This document shows, piece by piece, positions 23,701-33,539 of a DNA stretch of 64,000 nt. Numbering within the stretch: position 1 is the stretch's first letter; every line of letters begins with the position of its first letter. Location: assembly GCA_021234155.1 (NCBI GenBank), contig JAJEKV010000673.1, forward strand, positions 1 through 64,000. The letters are read 5' to 3'. A model generated the notes under the pieces. The model saw only the letters and a list, made by a program, of their open reading frames with translations, was not told the origin of the DNA and ran no database searches. This DNA is from Isoetes taiwanensis. Taxonomy: Eukaryota > Streptophyta > Lycopodiopsida > Isoetales > Isoetaceae. The position numbers were made by a program, and so were the translations under genes.

Positions 23701-26700
23701 GGGCGACGGACGGGCAACTTCTCCTCTCGGGAATTGTTCGGCTCTGCCAATGGAGGGGGGTTAACGTCGACATTGCCCACAGGGACCAAGTTGCGTGGGC
23801 GGAAGACCACCCCTTCGGAGAGGAGGCGTCAAAATATCTCATGTCCAACACACTGCGTAGTCAATTGTCCTAGGAGGTGGCTGTAGAATACCGCAGCGTA
23901 GGGCGTAAGTGTTTCTTTCTTTTTGCAAAATGACTGTGAAACTTGGTCTCTAGGGTAATTTCGGCCTCCGGACGATGTGGTAAGTCGAATCGCCATTCCT
24001 GAGCCTCCCGAGAATGTCCGAACGACAAAACACTTTGGTTTCTACACCGGGCCAGCGGGGCGCTTGGCGGTTTGATAAGTTCTCTCGGACGGATGTTGGA
24101 TTTTTGGACCTTATCGAGCGGGGCCCTTGAGCGAAGGATTCAACGATGGGATAGGGGAACCGAGATCCGGGAGTGTGGTCTTTGGCGTCACGGCCCCCGG
24201 CGGCTGCCAGGAAAGGCTACCTCGGGGAAACTTTTTGGGCTCGCCTCTTGGGGGTTTGGACTCTCCCCCTCTAATGAGACAACCTTGCAAGGTCCCGGCC
24301 TTGTTTGACTTGGGCAAGTGTGCCAGCTCGGCTGCCCAACAACAAGGCTAATCGGACCATTCTAATGCAAACACTTTGATCTAAACCTTGTCCAAAAATT
24401 TTGAAAACTGGCCAGTATGTTGGCGATGACTTAGGAAGCCTGCTGACAAAAAATCAGAATTTAATTCCGTACTATGCATTAATTACAAATTTATGAATGT
24501 CTTGCTCTTTGCAAAGCCGCCTTTTATTTCTAAGCCGCCACAACGGGAGGAGTACAGATCCAAACTCCATTCCGTCGGGTTCCCCTTGCTTCAGCGTTCT
24601 CAACGCATCTTATCGGCCAAGTCCCAAGTGCAAAAGACCAAAACTGGGGACCCAAAAGCGCAAAACCCCGCTAGAACCCGGCAACTCATAGGGTTTAGGT
24701 TTACGGCGGAGGTCTATCCTTGTCGATTCGACTAGGACCTTGGCGCCGTGTCTTGACGTAGGGGGAGGGGGTGTTGATGCCCGGATCACGGACCTAAAAC
24801 CACCCGGAAGCAACTTGCCCCAAAAGTCCCTCCCGAATTTTGGGCGCCGGACGGGCAACTTTCCCTCTCAGGAATCGTGATTCCGGCTCGCCAATGGATT
24901 CCTGGAACGCCGACATTGCCCTCGGGACCAAGTTTCATGGCGAGTAAGACCACCCCTTCTTGAGGAAGCGTCAAACTATCTCATGTCCAACACACTCGTA
25001 GTCAATTGTCCTAGGAGGTGGGCGTCGGGAATCGCAACATAGGGCTGGAAGTGTTTCTTTCTTTTGTAAAAATGACTGTGAAACTTGGTCTCTAGGGTAA
25101 TTTTGGCCTTCAGGACGATGTGGAAGTCGAATCGCCATTCCCGAGCCTCCCAATGTCCGAACGACAAAACACTTTGGTTTCTACACCTGGGCCGGCCGTG
25201 GGACGCCTGGGTTTGATAAGTTCTCCCGGACGGATGTTGGATTTTTGGACCTTATCGGTGACGGGGCCCTTTGAACGAAGGATTCAACGATCGGATAGGG
25301 GGAAACTGAGATCTGGGGAGTGTGGCTTTAGCGCCGCCCCCGGGGGAGCCGCCAGAAAGGAAGGCCTACCGGGGAAACTTTTGGGGCTCGCCTCACGGGT
25401 CCGGACTCTCCCCTCTAATGAGGTGGCCTTGCAAGGTCCCGGGCCTTGTTTGACTTGGGCAAGTGTGGTATGTTCGGCTGGCCTAACAACAAAGTACTAT
25501 GCCTGGACCATTCTAATGCAAACACTTTGATCTAAACCTTGTCCGGAAATTTTGAAAACTGGGCTCAGATGTTGGCGATGACTTAGGAAGCCCAACGACA
25601 AAAATCAGAATTTAATTCCATACTATGCATTAATTACGGAATTTATGAATGTCTTGCTATCGCAAAGGCGCCCCTTTACTTCTAACCGCCACAACGGAGG
25701 AGTACAGATCCAAACTCCATTCCGCCAGGTTCCCTTTTTGCTTCAAGCGTTCTCAATCGCATCTTATCTTTTGGCCAAGTCCCAAGTGCAAAAGACCAAA
25801 ACTCTCGGCACCCAAAATGCAAACCCTGCTAGAACCCAAGAACTCACTAGGGTTTACGTTTCTGGAGGCTCTATCCTTGTCGTATTTTGGACTAGGACCT
25901 TGCAATTGTCTTGGCGTGGGGGGTGTTGACGCTGTGAGCACGGACCCTAAAACCACCCGGAAGCGGCTTGCCCCAAAAGTCCTCTCCCGAAGGCTCGGGC
26001 GGGCCGGGCAACTTCCCTCCGAATCGCGGACGGCTCTACGCCAATGGACCCTAACGCCGACATTGCCCCGGGACCAAGTTTCATGGCCGAAGACCACCCT
26101 TCTCGAGGGAAGCTGCCAAACTATCTCATGTCCAACACACTTTCGTAGTCAATTGTCCTAGGAGGTGGCCGTCAATACCGCAACATAGGGCGTAAGTGTT
26201 TCTTTCTTTTGTAAAATGACTGTAAAAACTTGGTCTCTAGGGTAATTTTGGCCTCCCTGACGATGTGATCGAAGTCGACCGCCATTCCGGAGCCTCCGCA
26301 ATGTCTGAACGACAAAACACTTTGGTTTCTACCGCGGTCGACCGGGGGGCTTTCAGCGGTTTGATAAGTTCTCGGGGACGGATGTTGGATTTTTGGACCT
26401 TTATCGAGACAGGGCCCTTGAACTAAGGATTCAACGGCCGGATAGGGGAACCGAGATCCGGAGTGTGGTCTTTAGCGCATTTGCCCCCCGGGAGCCGCCA
26501 GAAAGGCTGCCTGGAAACTTTTGGGGCTCGGGCCTCGGGGTCCGGACTCTCCCCCTCTAATGAGGTGGCCTTGCAAGGTCCTGGCCTTGTTTGACTTGGG
26601 CAAGTGTGCCAGCTTCGGCTGCCAACAACAAAGCTGCCTTGACCGTTCTAATGCAAACACTTTGATCTAATCCTTGTCCAGAAATTTTGAAAACTGGCCT

Positions 26701-28360
26701 GTATGTTGGCGATGACTTAGGAAGCCTCACGACAAAAAATCAGAATTTAATTCGTACTATGCATTAATTACGAATTTATGAATGTCTTTACTCTTGCAAA
26801 GCCGCCCTTTACTTCTAAACGCCCACAACGGGAGGAGGTACAGATCCAAACTCCATTCCGCCCGGTTCCCTTGCTTCGCTCTCAATCGGGCATCTTATCG
26901 GCCAAGTCCCAAGTGCAAAAGACCAAAACTTCTAAGACCCAAAACGAAAAACCCGCTAGAACCTAGCAACTCATAGGGTTTACGTTTGAGGCTCTATCCT
27001 TGATCGATTCTACTAGGACCCTGGCGCTGTCTTGATCGTGGGGGGATGTTGGCCTTGAGCACGGACCCTAAAACCACCGGAAGCAGCTTGCCCCAAAAGT
27101 CCTCTCCCCAAGGCCCCGGGCGACGTGACGGCAACTTCCCTCTCCGAATCGCGTGATTCTGGGCTCGGGCCAATGGACTCTAATGTCGACATTGTCCCGG
27201 GGACCAAGTTTCATGGCCGTAAGACCACCCCCTTCTCGAGGGAAGCCAAACTATCTCATGTCCAATACACTCGCCAATTGTCCTAGGGAGGTGGTCATTT
27301 ATCATCGCGAACGTAGGGCTTGGTGTTTCTTTTTTGCAAACCGACCGCGGAACTTGGTCTCTAGGGTAATTTCTCGCCTCCCTAGACGATGTGGCAAAGT
27401 GAAACCGCCATTCGAGCCTCCCAATGTCCGAACGACAAAACACTTTGGTTTCTATACGGTCGACCAGACGGGGCGGTTGATATTAAGTTCTCCGGACCCG
27501 GATGTTGGATTTTTGGACCTTATCGAGCCGGTGGCCCTTGAACCAAGGATTCAACGGCCGGATAGGGGAACCGAGATCCCGGAGTGTGGTCTTTAGCTGC
27601 ATTGACGGGAGCGTACCCTGTGAAAGGTCGCCTCTGAAACTTTTTGGGGCTCGGCCTTGGGTTCGGACTCTCCCCTCTAATGAGGCGGCCTTGCAAGGTC
27701 CTGGCCTTGTTTGACTTGGGCAGTGTGCTACTCTACGCCCAACAATAGGTCAGCCTCGGACCGCACTAATGCAAACACTTTGATCTAAACCTTGTTCCGA
27801 AATTTTGAAACCGGGCATGTACGTTGGCGATGACTTAGGAAGCTCGCCGACAAAAAATCAGAATTTAATTCCTTACTATGCATTAATTACTAATTTATGA
27901 ATGTTCTACACGCTTCAACAACAAGTCGCCTAGACCGCTCCAATGCTACCTATTTGATCAGAACTTATCCGGAAATTCTAAAAATTTGCCTCAGATGGGG
28001 ATGACCTAGGAAGCCACTTAACAAAAAATCAGAATTTAATTCCATACCATGCATTAATTACGAATTTATGAAGCATGAATGCAAAAAGAACGATAAGTAA
28101 AAAATTCTCGTGATCGAAAAAGGTGGAATTTTGACAGCAAGGGTAACGTGCCGGTGTGGATATGCGGTGTTGGTGCACATGAAATAGCTCCCGAGTCTTC
28201 CAGAGCTCACATGCCGCCACAAAAGTTCTCTTTAATGGCCCCGGGCGATGGACGAAGCGATTCCCTCCAAAACCATGATTTGGCTCTTCCAATGGACTCT
28301 TAATATAGACATTACCCGGGGACCAACTTTTGTGGCCGAAGACCACCCTTGTTCTCCAAA
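20704..28360. repeat. Tandem satellite, seven units of ~1.13 kb
   Basis: Anchors recur in fixed order. The motif TGATAAGTTCTC and its variants starts at 20,704, 21,831, 22,928, 24,073, 25,214, 26,362 and about 27,481, giving spacings of 1,097-1,148 bp. The motif GCATTAATTACGAATTTATGAATG recurs once per unit. Units 1-6 are complete and the last diverges after about 27,900. Several short ORFs recur in every unit, notably one ending HVQHTRSQLA or similar before a stop. I recognise no family in them, and frames differ between units through small indels. It may be a satellite or an amplified piece of an unknown gene or element. Confidence 0.92.
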
Positions 28361-28375
28361 AAGAACAAAGTACAC

Positions 28376-28593
28376 TAGACGTCCAGCAGACGTCACGCGC
28401 GACGTCACGTCGCACGCCGACGCCGTCGCAGTGTGACGACGCTGACGCGACGCGGGTCATAGACGTGGCGGTGTCACGCCCAACGCCCGTTGACGTCAGA
28501 TGCGACGCCCTCCGCGACGCTGACGCCGCGAAAGACGCGGACTGGTCACGCCACACCGACGCCACGCCGCAGGACGCCGCCGCCCACGTCGCT
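28376..28593. other. CpG-dense GACGC/GACGT-rich block
   Basis: Counting by eye gives roughly 45 CpG dinucleotides in 218 bp, in a run of GACGC, GACGT, CACGC and TGACGTCA words. Nothing else in the window has this composition. It begins abruptly after satellite-like sequence and ends abruptly at ordinary sequence. The 138-codon ORF 28,330-28,746 runs through it but looks composition-driven. Confidence 0.8.
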
Positions 28594-29104
28594 AAAAGCC
28601 CATTCTCTTGTTGTGAGATATGGCTTTCTTCAAGTGATTTTGGCGACCAGATGTTGAAGGAGATTGATGTCCGCCTTGTTATTTCAAGGAAGAAGCACAA
28701 AGAACTAATAACTAGGATGCATGCAACCACTGTTAGTATCATTTAGTATTTGTTTTATTATTCATCTTATTGCAACATGTTTTGGTCCGGCAGTTTTGCA
28801 ACCACGGCTAGCATGGGGAGGTTTCTGGAAGTTGCGAGCTGGAGGTATGGCAGGCTCAGGCACCCTTCAGGAGCTTGGAGCTTCAACTATGCCTTTTTTT
28901 TTTTGAATAGTATGTGACAATCGAAAAGTAATGTTTTATATCTTGTTTTTGTTTCCCGTTTCTGTTATTAAGCGGGTACCGATTCAAGTTAGTGCTCTTC
29001 AAATCTGGCATTTGTGTTATGGCAGGGTTGTTTTGCTTTGTGCTTGACAGTTGCACTGTTGTGAATCCTGTGGCAAAGCTCGTTGTTCCTTTATGAATTA
29101 TAGT
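28594..29104. other. No recognised gene
   Basis: Ordinary-composition sequence with a T-run at 28,892-28,903. Nothing supportable was seen on either strand. Confidence 0.4.
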
Positions 29105-29335
29105 TTATTGCACTATTATATCAGTTATGATGTTCTTCCTCTTCATGGGATTCAATGCCTGCTTCAACATAACGGCAGAGCCCAGATCACTAATACTCTC
29201 AAGCAATAAGTTCAAGAGTCTTGGCCACTTCAAAGTGTCCGGCCATAGGTAAGTCATGGCAAGCCTAGAGAACCCGAAGTCTAGAAGCACCGAACATATA
29301 CAAGCCTATCTCAGAACATGAGTCCATCTTGAATC
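29105..29335 (-). pseudogene. Integrase zinc-binding remnant of the minus-strand gypsy element
   Basis: In one frame HDLPMAGHFEVAKTLELIA is followed after stops by a YVEAGIES segment. This is the H-x3-4-H...C-x2-C domain that opens gypsy integrases; the family reads H....GH.G..KTLELI. The element ends here, so the catalytic core is absent. Confidence 0.65.
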
Positions 29336-29559
29336 TTGAAATGATCGTCTTCCGACTGCATCTGTTGAGAAGATGATGCTGAGCCAAGATGTGAAAATAC
29401 ATCTTGAGCCAATGGATTGGAAGGAAGAGATGTCTGGATAGACTCTAACAAGGCTGCATCATGAGGCCTCTCGAATAAAGTGATGGCCATAAGCTGGAAC
29501 TAATCATGCCCGAGAATAATCTGCGATTGCTGATCAAACGCGAGATTACCTGGCTTAGG

Positions 29560-29930
29560 CTGAAGGTAGAAGCGTCGAGACAAGGTACCGGGCTTCCAGC
29601 TTCCCTTGGACAAGTTCAGGGTGGTACTTGATCACAATATCAACACGAGATAATACTTGAGTATGCCACCGGGCCTGGTGACAGTCGAACACTCGAGTAG
29701 ACTAAAGGTATTCCAAATTTTGATGATCTGTATAGAATGTGGCCTTATGAGGAGATCCTTACAGGAAATATCTCTACTCCTCAATAGAATCAATTATTGT
29801 TAACAACTCCTTGTCATAAATAAGGTAGTTGATTTCTGCAGTCTAGAACTTTCGTGAATGATAAGTAATCGAGTACAGTTCATGGCTATGACAGGATACC
29901 GCCAAGAGCAAAATTAGGAGCATTAGTGGG
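29560..29930 (-). pseudogene. RNase H remnant of the minus-strand gypsy element
   Basis: On the minus strand a DHQNLEYL segment is followed after one stop by CHQARWHTQVLSRVDIVIKYHP. This is the C-terminal part of gypsy RNase H, where the family reads DH.NLEYF and RWA..LS.FDF.I.Y.PG. No ORF longer than 60 codons covers it because of stops. Confidence 0.7.
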
Positions 29931-30013
29931 TGTGAAGGATCTGCATGAGCAAGAGCTGGTGTCGTAATAAATGCATGCTTCAGGGTGACGCAATTTTTGC
30001 TTCCATATTAGAT

Positions 30014-30905
30014 TCAAGTGGTAGATCCTTCGTCGTGAGGCGTGTTAAAGGAAGGGCGATCTTTGAATAATCGCAAATAAACGACGATAGAAGTTGGCAA
30101 ATCCAAGAAAACACCGAATATCTCGAATGGAATAAGGCGTTTACCATTTAGATTAGTGCTGACCTTTACAGTGTCCATAGAGACTCCATTAAGAGTGATT
30201 TGATATCCAAGGAACTCGACATTATCCTGCTCGACCTGACATTTTTCTAGCTTGATATAAAGTCTATGTTTACACAACTTCTTCGGGCTTGTTCTTCATG
30301 CTCTTCCATAGTCGACAAATAGATCAGAATATTATCTAAGTAGATGATAACAAATAGATCAAAAAACTCTTGAAAAACATCATTAGCCATGTGATAAAGA
30401 CTGCTGGAGCATTGATAGGGCCGAAGGGCATGATAATTTGTGCAAAATGGCCGTACCAAGTTCGAAAGACAGTCTTTTACTCATCACCTTCCCTGATACG
30501 AATAAGATTATAGGCGCCTCGAAATCAATTTTGATAAAGTATTGTGCGCCTTGCAGCGCTCAAGTAACTCTGAAATCAAAGGAAGAGGATACCAATTGCA
30601 CATAGTGATTTTGTTGAGGCTGTGGTAATCCACAACCAACCACAAAGAATCGTCCTTCTTGGAGTCGAAAAAGATAGAGCCCCCTGCAGATGACTGAGTC
30701 AGATAAATCCAATTGCAATATTCTCTCGCAAAGCCTCCAACTTTGTTGGCGATAAATCATAGATAGGACCATATGGTGGGGTTGTCCCTGGCTGGAGATC
30801 AATGGGGCAGTCATAGGGACAATGCTTTGGAAGCTTGCTAGATTTGATTTTGTAAAAAATATTGGAAAATTTCTTGTACTTGTCGGGAAGGACATGGGTG
30901 AACAT
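30014..30905 (-). pseudogene. Reverse transcriptase of the minus-strand gypsy element
   Basis: An entry segment PKHCPYDCPIDLQPGTTPPYG lies near 30,780-30,830. It is followed in other frames by the fingers and palm segments, and by [18 protein letters not shown] near 30,300-30,350. The catalytic pair is normally DD; here the second Asp is Asn. The thumb/connection segment LEKCQVEQDNVEFLGYQIT is at about 30,190-30,250. At least three frame breaks are present. Confidence 0.85.
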
Positions 30906-31059
30906 TACTGAAGCAGAGCTAGTTGAAAGATGAAGTTAAATTTTGAATGCTAAATTGGGATCTTGCCTTCCAGATCTGATAAATTTGTGGAGAGAAATCT
31001 TCAAGATACAGAGCTGAGGACATGACTGGTATGAAGCTTCTACAGGAACAGAAGGCTGG

Positions 31060-31215
31060 ATAGGAGCTGGAGCTAGAGGAGGGACTGGAGTAGGAGCAGG
31101 ATGAGGAGCATGAGCAGGAGCAGGAAAGGAACGAGGACTTCATTTAGAAGCAGGTTTAGAAACGGATTAGGACATGGAGCAGAAACAAAAACTGGAACAT
31201 GAGCAAGAGCAGAAT
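31060..31215. repeat. Purine-rich GGAGCA/GGAGCTG microsatellite
   Basis: Imperfect repeats of GGAGCAGGA, GGAGCTGGAG and GAGCATGAGCAGG run through this part of the dead element, encoding Ser/Cys/Leu runs on the minus strand. It looks like repeat expansion after inactivation. Confidence 0.65.
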
Positions 31216-31289
31216 TAGGAGCCCACAATACTGCATAGACTGGAGTAGATGCAGGGCACAAAGGCAGGAACTGCAGACAAACTGAGAAC

Positions 31290-31446
31290 ATTCTGTGACT
31301 GCATCCGAGAAGATCTCACGTTCATCAGTCACACCAATAGAACTGGGATTCTTGAATTTGATTTTAAGGATGGCGTGCTTAGAAGCAAATGCGTTGTCCA
31401 TAAAACAAGCATCCGCATCATTATCGAGTTGTACCAATGCATCCAA
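31290..31446 (-). pseudogene. Aspartic protease remnant of the minus-strand gypsy element
   Basis: The ORF at 31,156-31,446 begins ALVQLDNDADACFMDNAFASK. The family active site is D-S/T-G-A followed by a hydrophobic stretch; here it reads DNDA, so the catalytic triad is lost. The following VTDEREIFSDAVTE segment fits the same domain. Confidence 0.65.
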
Positions 31447-31791
31447 CTTCTAAACCTTTAATTCTAATTATATTGAGATAAAAAATTCTTTACTGACCTT
31501 ACTGGGAAAATAAACCCGTCATCCCTTTTGAGAGGAGTCTGAGAAATGTTGGCCAGCCATCGAGAGACTCCTATTACTCGAACCGGCCCTTAAGGTTTTT
31601 CGATTGAATTGGGTGCTTAATTAGACATACACAAGCGATATGACCAGCTCCTGCATAGTAGAGGAAAAAATTAGCCTCCCTCCGGTGTTGCTTCTCGACC
31701 GCCGACAAGGAGCCTTGAACTACACGATCGATCTAGATGGGCACTGGATTATCTGACTCGAAGGTGTTGGATGGAGTAGAGACTGATAGTA

Positions 31792-32349
31792 CTATAGGTG
31801 ATTTTGGGAAAAAAGTCTGATGATGCTTTCTTGTATGCACTCAAATAGACGGTTATCACATCGAACTATAAATCTGATGGCTTCTTCTAGAGTCTTGGGG
31901 TCCTTCATAGATAGCAACGCATCTTTGACGTCCTCATGTAACCCCTTCGAAAAAGTTTTGAAGCACAACATCATCCCATGCAGTATCTAAAATAATTTGA
32001 TGAAATTCTGATGCATATATTGAAGCTGGATGCGAACTCTGCCTAAGATTGTTGAGTTTCGTAAAGCTGTGCGCTACCGGACTGTATCTCCGAAACATGC
32101 CTCGAGCTCAGCAGTAAAAACCATGAAGTCCTGAAATTCTGAAGCTCCTTTCTCCAGCAAATGAGCAAACCAACTAAGAGCTGGTCCTATGAGAAGAGAA
32201 CCAACCAGCCCAACTTGTCCCTGATCCGTGAGATATCTATGAAGATGGAGCCGAATCACAAACTGTATCTGATTCAAGAAACCATGAAGCTTGGACCGAG
32301 TGCCGTCAAACTTCTCGGGCAAACTAATTTTAGACTCTGATGGTCTCAA
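31792..32349 (-). pseudogene. gag: gag of the minus-strand gypsy element
   Basis: Two open pieces cover it. 32,074-32,349 (91 codons) begins near the conserved KFDGTRSK segment and includes ALSWFAHLLEKGA. 31,792-31,974 has FSKGLHEDVKDALL and AIRFIVRCDNRLFE, the usual later part of this gag type. A frame break lies between them. A damaged zinc knuckle (YYAGAGHIACVC, first Cys lost) is readable near 31,620-31,670. Confidence 0.8.
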
Positions 32350-32830
32350 TCTCGAGCTAGAAGTAGTTCACGCAAAGCAAATGCTCTTTGAGCTCCTTTT
32401 ATTGCCTGACTGCAACTGCTAGCATACTTGAGTAGCCGAAATCCAAAATTTTAACACCAACTATTTTTGCCAATGCCTTAGAAGCCAAAAAACACAAACA
32501 ACAGGGCACACCATTGAAGCTATCTTTTCAAACAAAAAAGCTGTCGAATCCCCAAGCATAGAGCACAAGCAACAAAACCAAACAGGAAATCATAGGGATA
32601 AGTTCATAAGAATCTGCCTGCCATGATCCACCCATCCAATACTATCTCCTAAAACATGAAACTTCCCAAAAGAGATGGAAGCCTAAATCTAGAATACTCA
32701 CCGTACGACAAAAACCCTGTCCTAAAAAAACAATACTTGATGCTCCAAAAAAATAAAAACAAGTTTTATCCAAATACATGTTCTCAACTTAAAGAATTTG
32801 CGCCCGACCTAATTATTTTCCAGATTATTG

Positions 32831-32868
32831 TTACAAGAAATTTATCGCGGCGGCCAAGGCCGCCGCGA
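32831..32868 (+). other. CACTA-like terminus with perfect hairpin
   Basis: TACAAGAAATTTATCG is followed by an inverted repeat, TCGCGGCGGCC / AA / GGCCGCCGCGA (arms 32,845-32,855 and 32,858-32,868). Many plant CACTA transposons begin CACTACAAGAAA with GC-rich palindromic subterminal repeats; here the first bases read GTTACAAG, so the terminus is degraded or the likeness is partial. The same 16-bp TACAAGAAATTTATCG occurs at about 47,081-47,096. No partner end was found. Confidence 0.5.
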
Positions 32869-33109
32869 ACATTTCTCTTTTCCAAAATCATCATAAGGAA
32901 TTTTTGTGTTAATTCGAAAATTGTGTAAAGAAGTAAAAATAATTTCCCCAAAATTCCCTCATGTTCTAGGTAACAGGACAATCATTGCTTCCTTTCCATA
33001 TCAATCTGTTCATATATTCTTGTCGTAAACTAGTTCTATCTTAACTAAATTTATCTTGGAACATTCATTCCCATATCAATCCGCATATCTATGTTGAAAA
33101 GCGACCTTC

Positions 33110-33533
33110 ATTTTCCTCTATGACTTATTTTCAGTCTTCTGTACCTATGAAAGGATTTTTTGCATTCCTTTGGAGCAAGTCATGTGCAGCAATTTGCATG
33201 CATTGTAGGAACTCTATCAAAGTTCTTGCTTGCTTGACAGAATCCACCAAATATTTCTGTGGTAAGGAATCTTATTTTCACACCAATGTGAAACTAGGCA
33301 TGCCTTTTATCTTATTCAAGACATCTTGGTCATGTTTCCTGTGAAACCAATCCCGCCTTGTAAATTAACTTATAAAGTTGAATGGTATTACTCCTAGAGT
33401 TGACATGAACATAGCCTCCATTAGGATAATTATACAAAGCATAAGGGTCTCCATAATATTTGTCACATGCAATTTCAATATATGCATCATTTGACAGATA
33501 TGGAAATGGAAGAAACCATAACACGTCTGCATC
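33110..33533 (-). pseudogene. Exon of a GT77-family nucleotide-sugar transferase
   Basis: A minus-strand exon begins after a TTTGCGCAG acceptor at 33,534. It reads DADVLWFLPFPYL, then the IACDKYYGDPYALYNYPNGGYVHVNS segment in two parts, TIQLYKLIYKAG, HDQDVLNKIKG, and in another frame FGGFCQASKNFDRVPTMHANCC. These match, in order, the D-x-D metal-binding region and the conserved IACD, RPNGGF, HDQDV and MHANCC blocks of plant GT77 transferases, Golgi enzymes of cell-wall glycan synthesis. Two frame breaks near 33,342 and 33,292 and a TGA right after MHANCC make it a pseudogene or an error-damaged exon. Upstream exons were not found up to 36 kb. Confidence 0.75.
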
Positions 33534-33539
33534 CTGCGC

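Larger units (their letters stand above)
29105..32400 (-). mobile_element. Second Ty3/gypsy element, minus strand, dead and truncated (Tcn1-like)
   Basis: Reading the minus strand from 32,349 downward, the order is gag, zinc knuckle, protease, RT, RNase H and the start of integrase, each recognisable but in broken frames. The gag opens with a PEKFDGTRSKL segment and an LHRYLTDQGQVGLVGSLL segment. To my knowledge that gag type is typical of Tcn1-type chromoviruses known from mosses and fungi, unlike the first element. No LTRs were found at either end and integrase is cut off near 29,105. Active-site changes in protease and RT show it is inactive. Confidence 0.82.

Noticed and set aside
28330-28746. 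138-codon ORF as a gene
   Set aside because: It runs from satellite sequence through the CpG-dense block; absence of stops is explained by base composition.
32845-32868. Hairpin as a transcription terminator
   Set aside because: Rho-independent terminators are bacterial; the flanking sequence fits a transposon end better.
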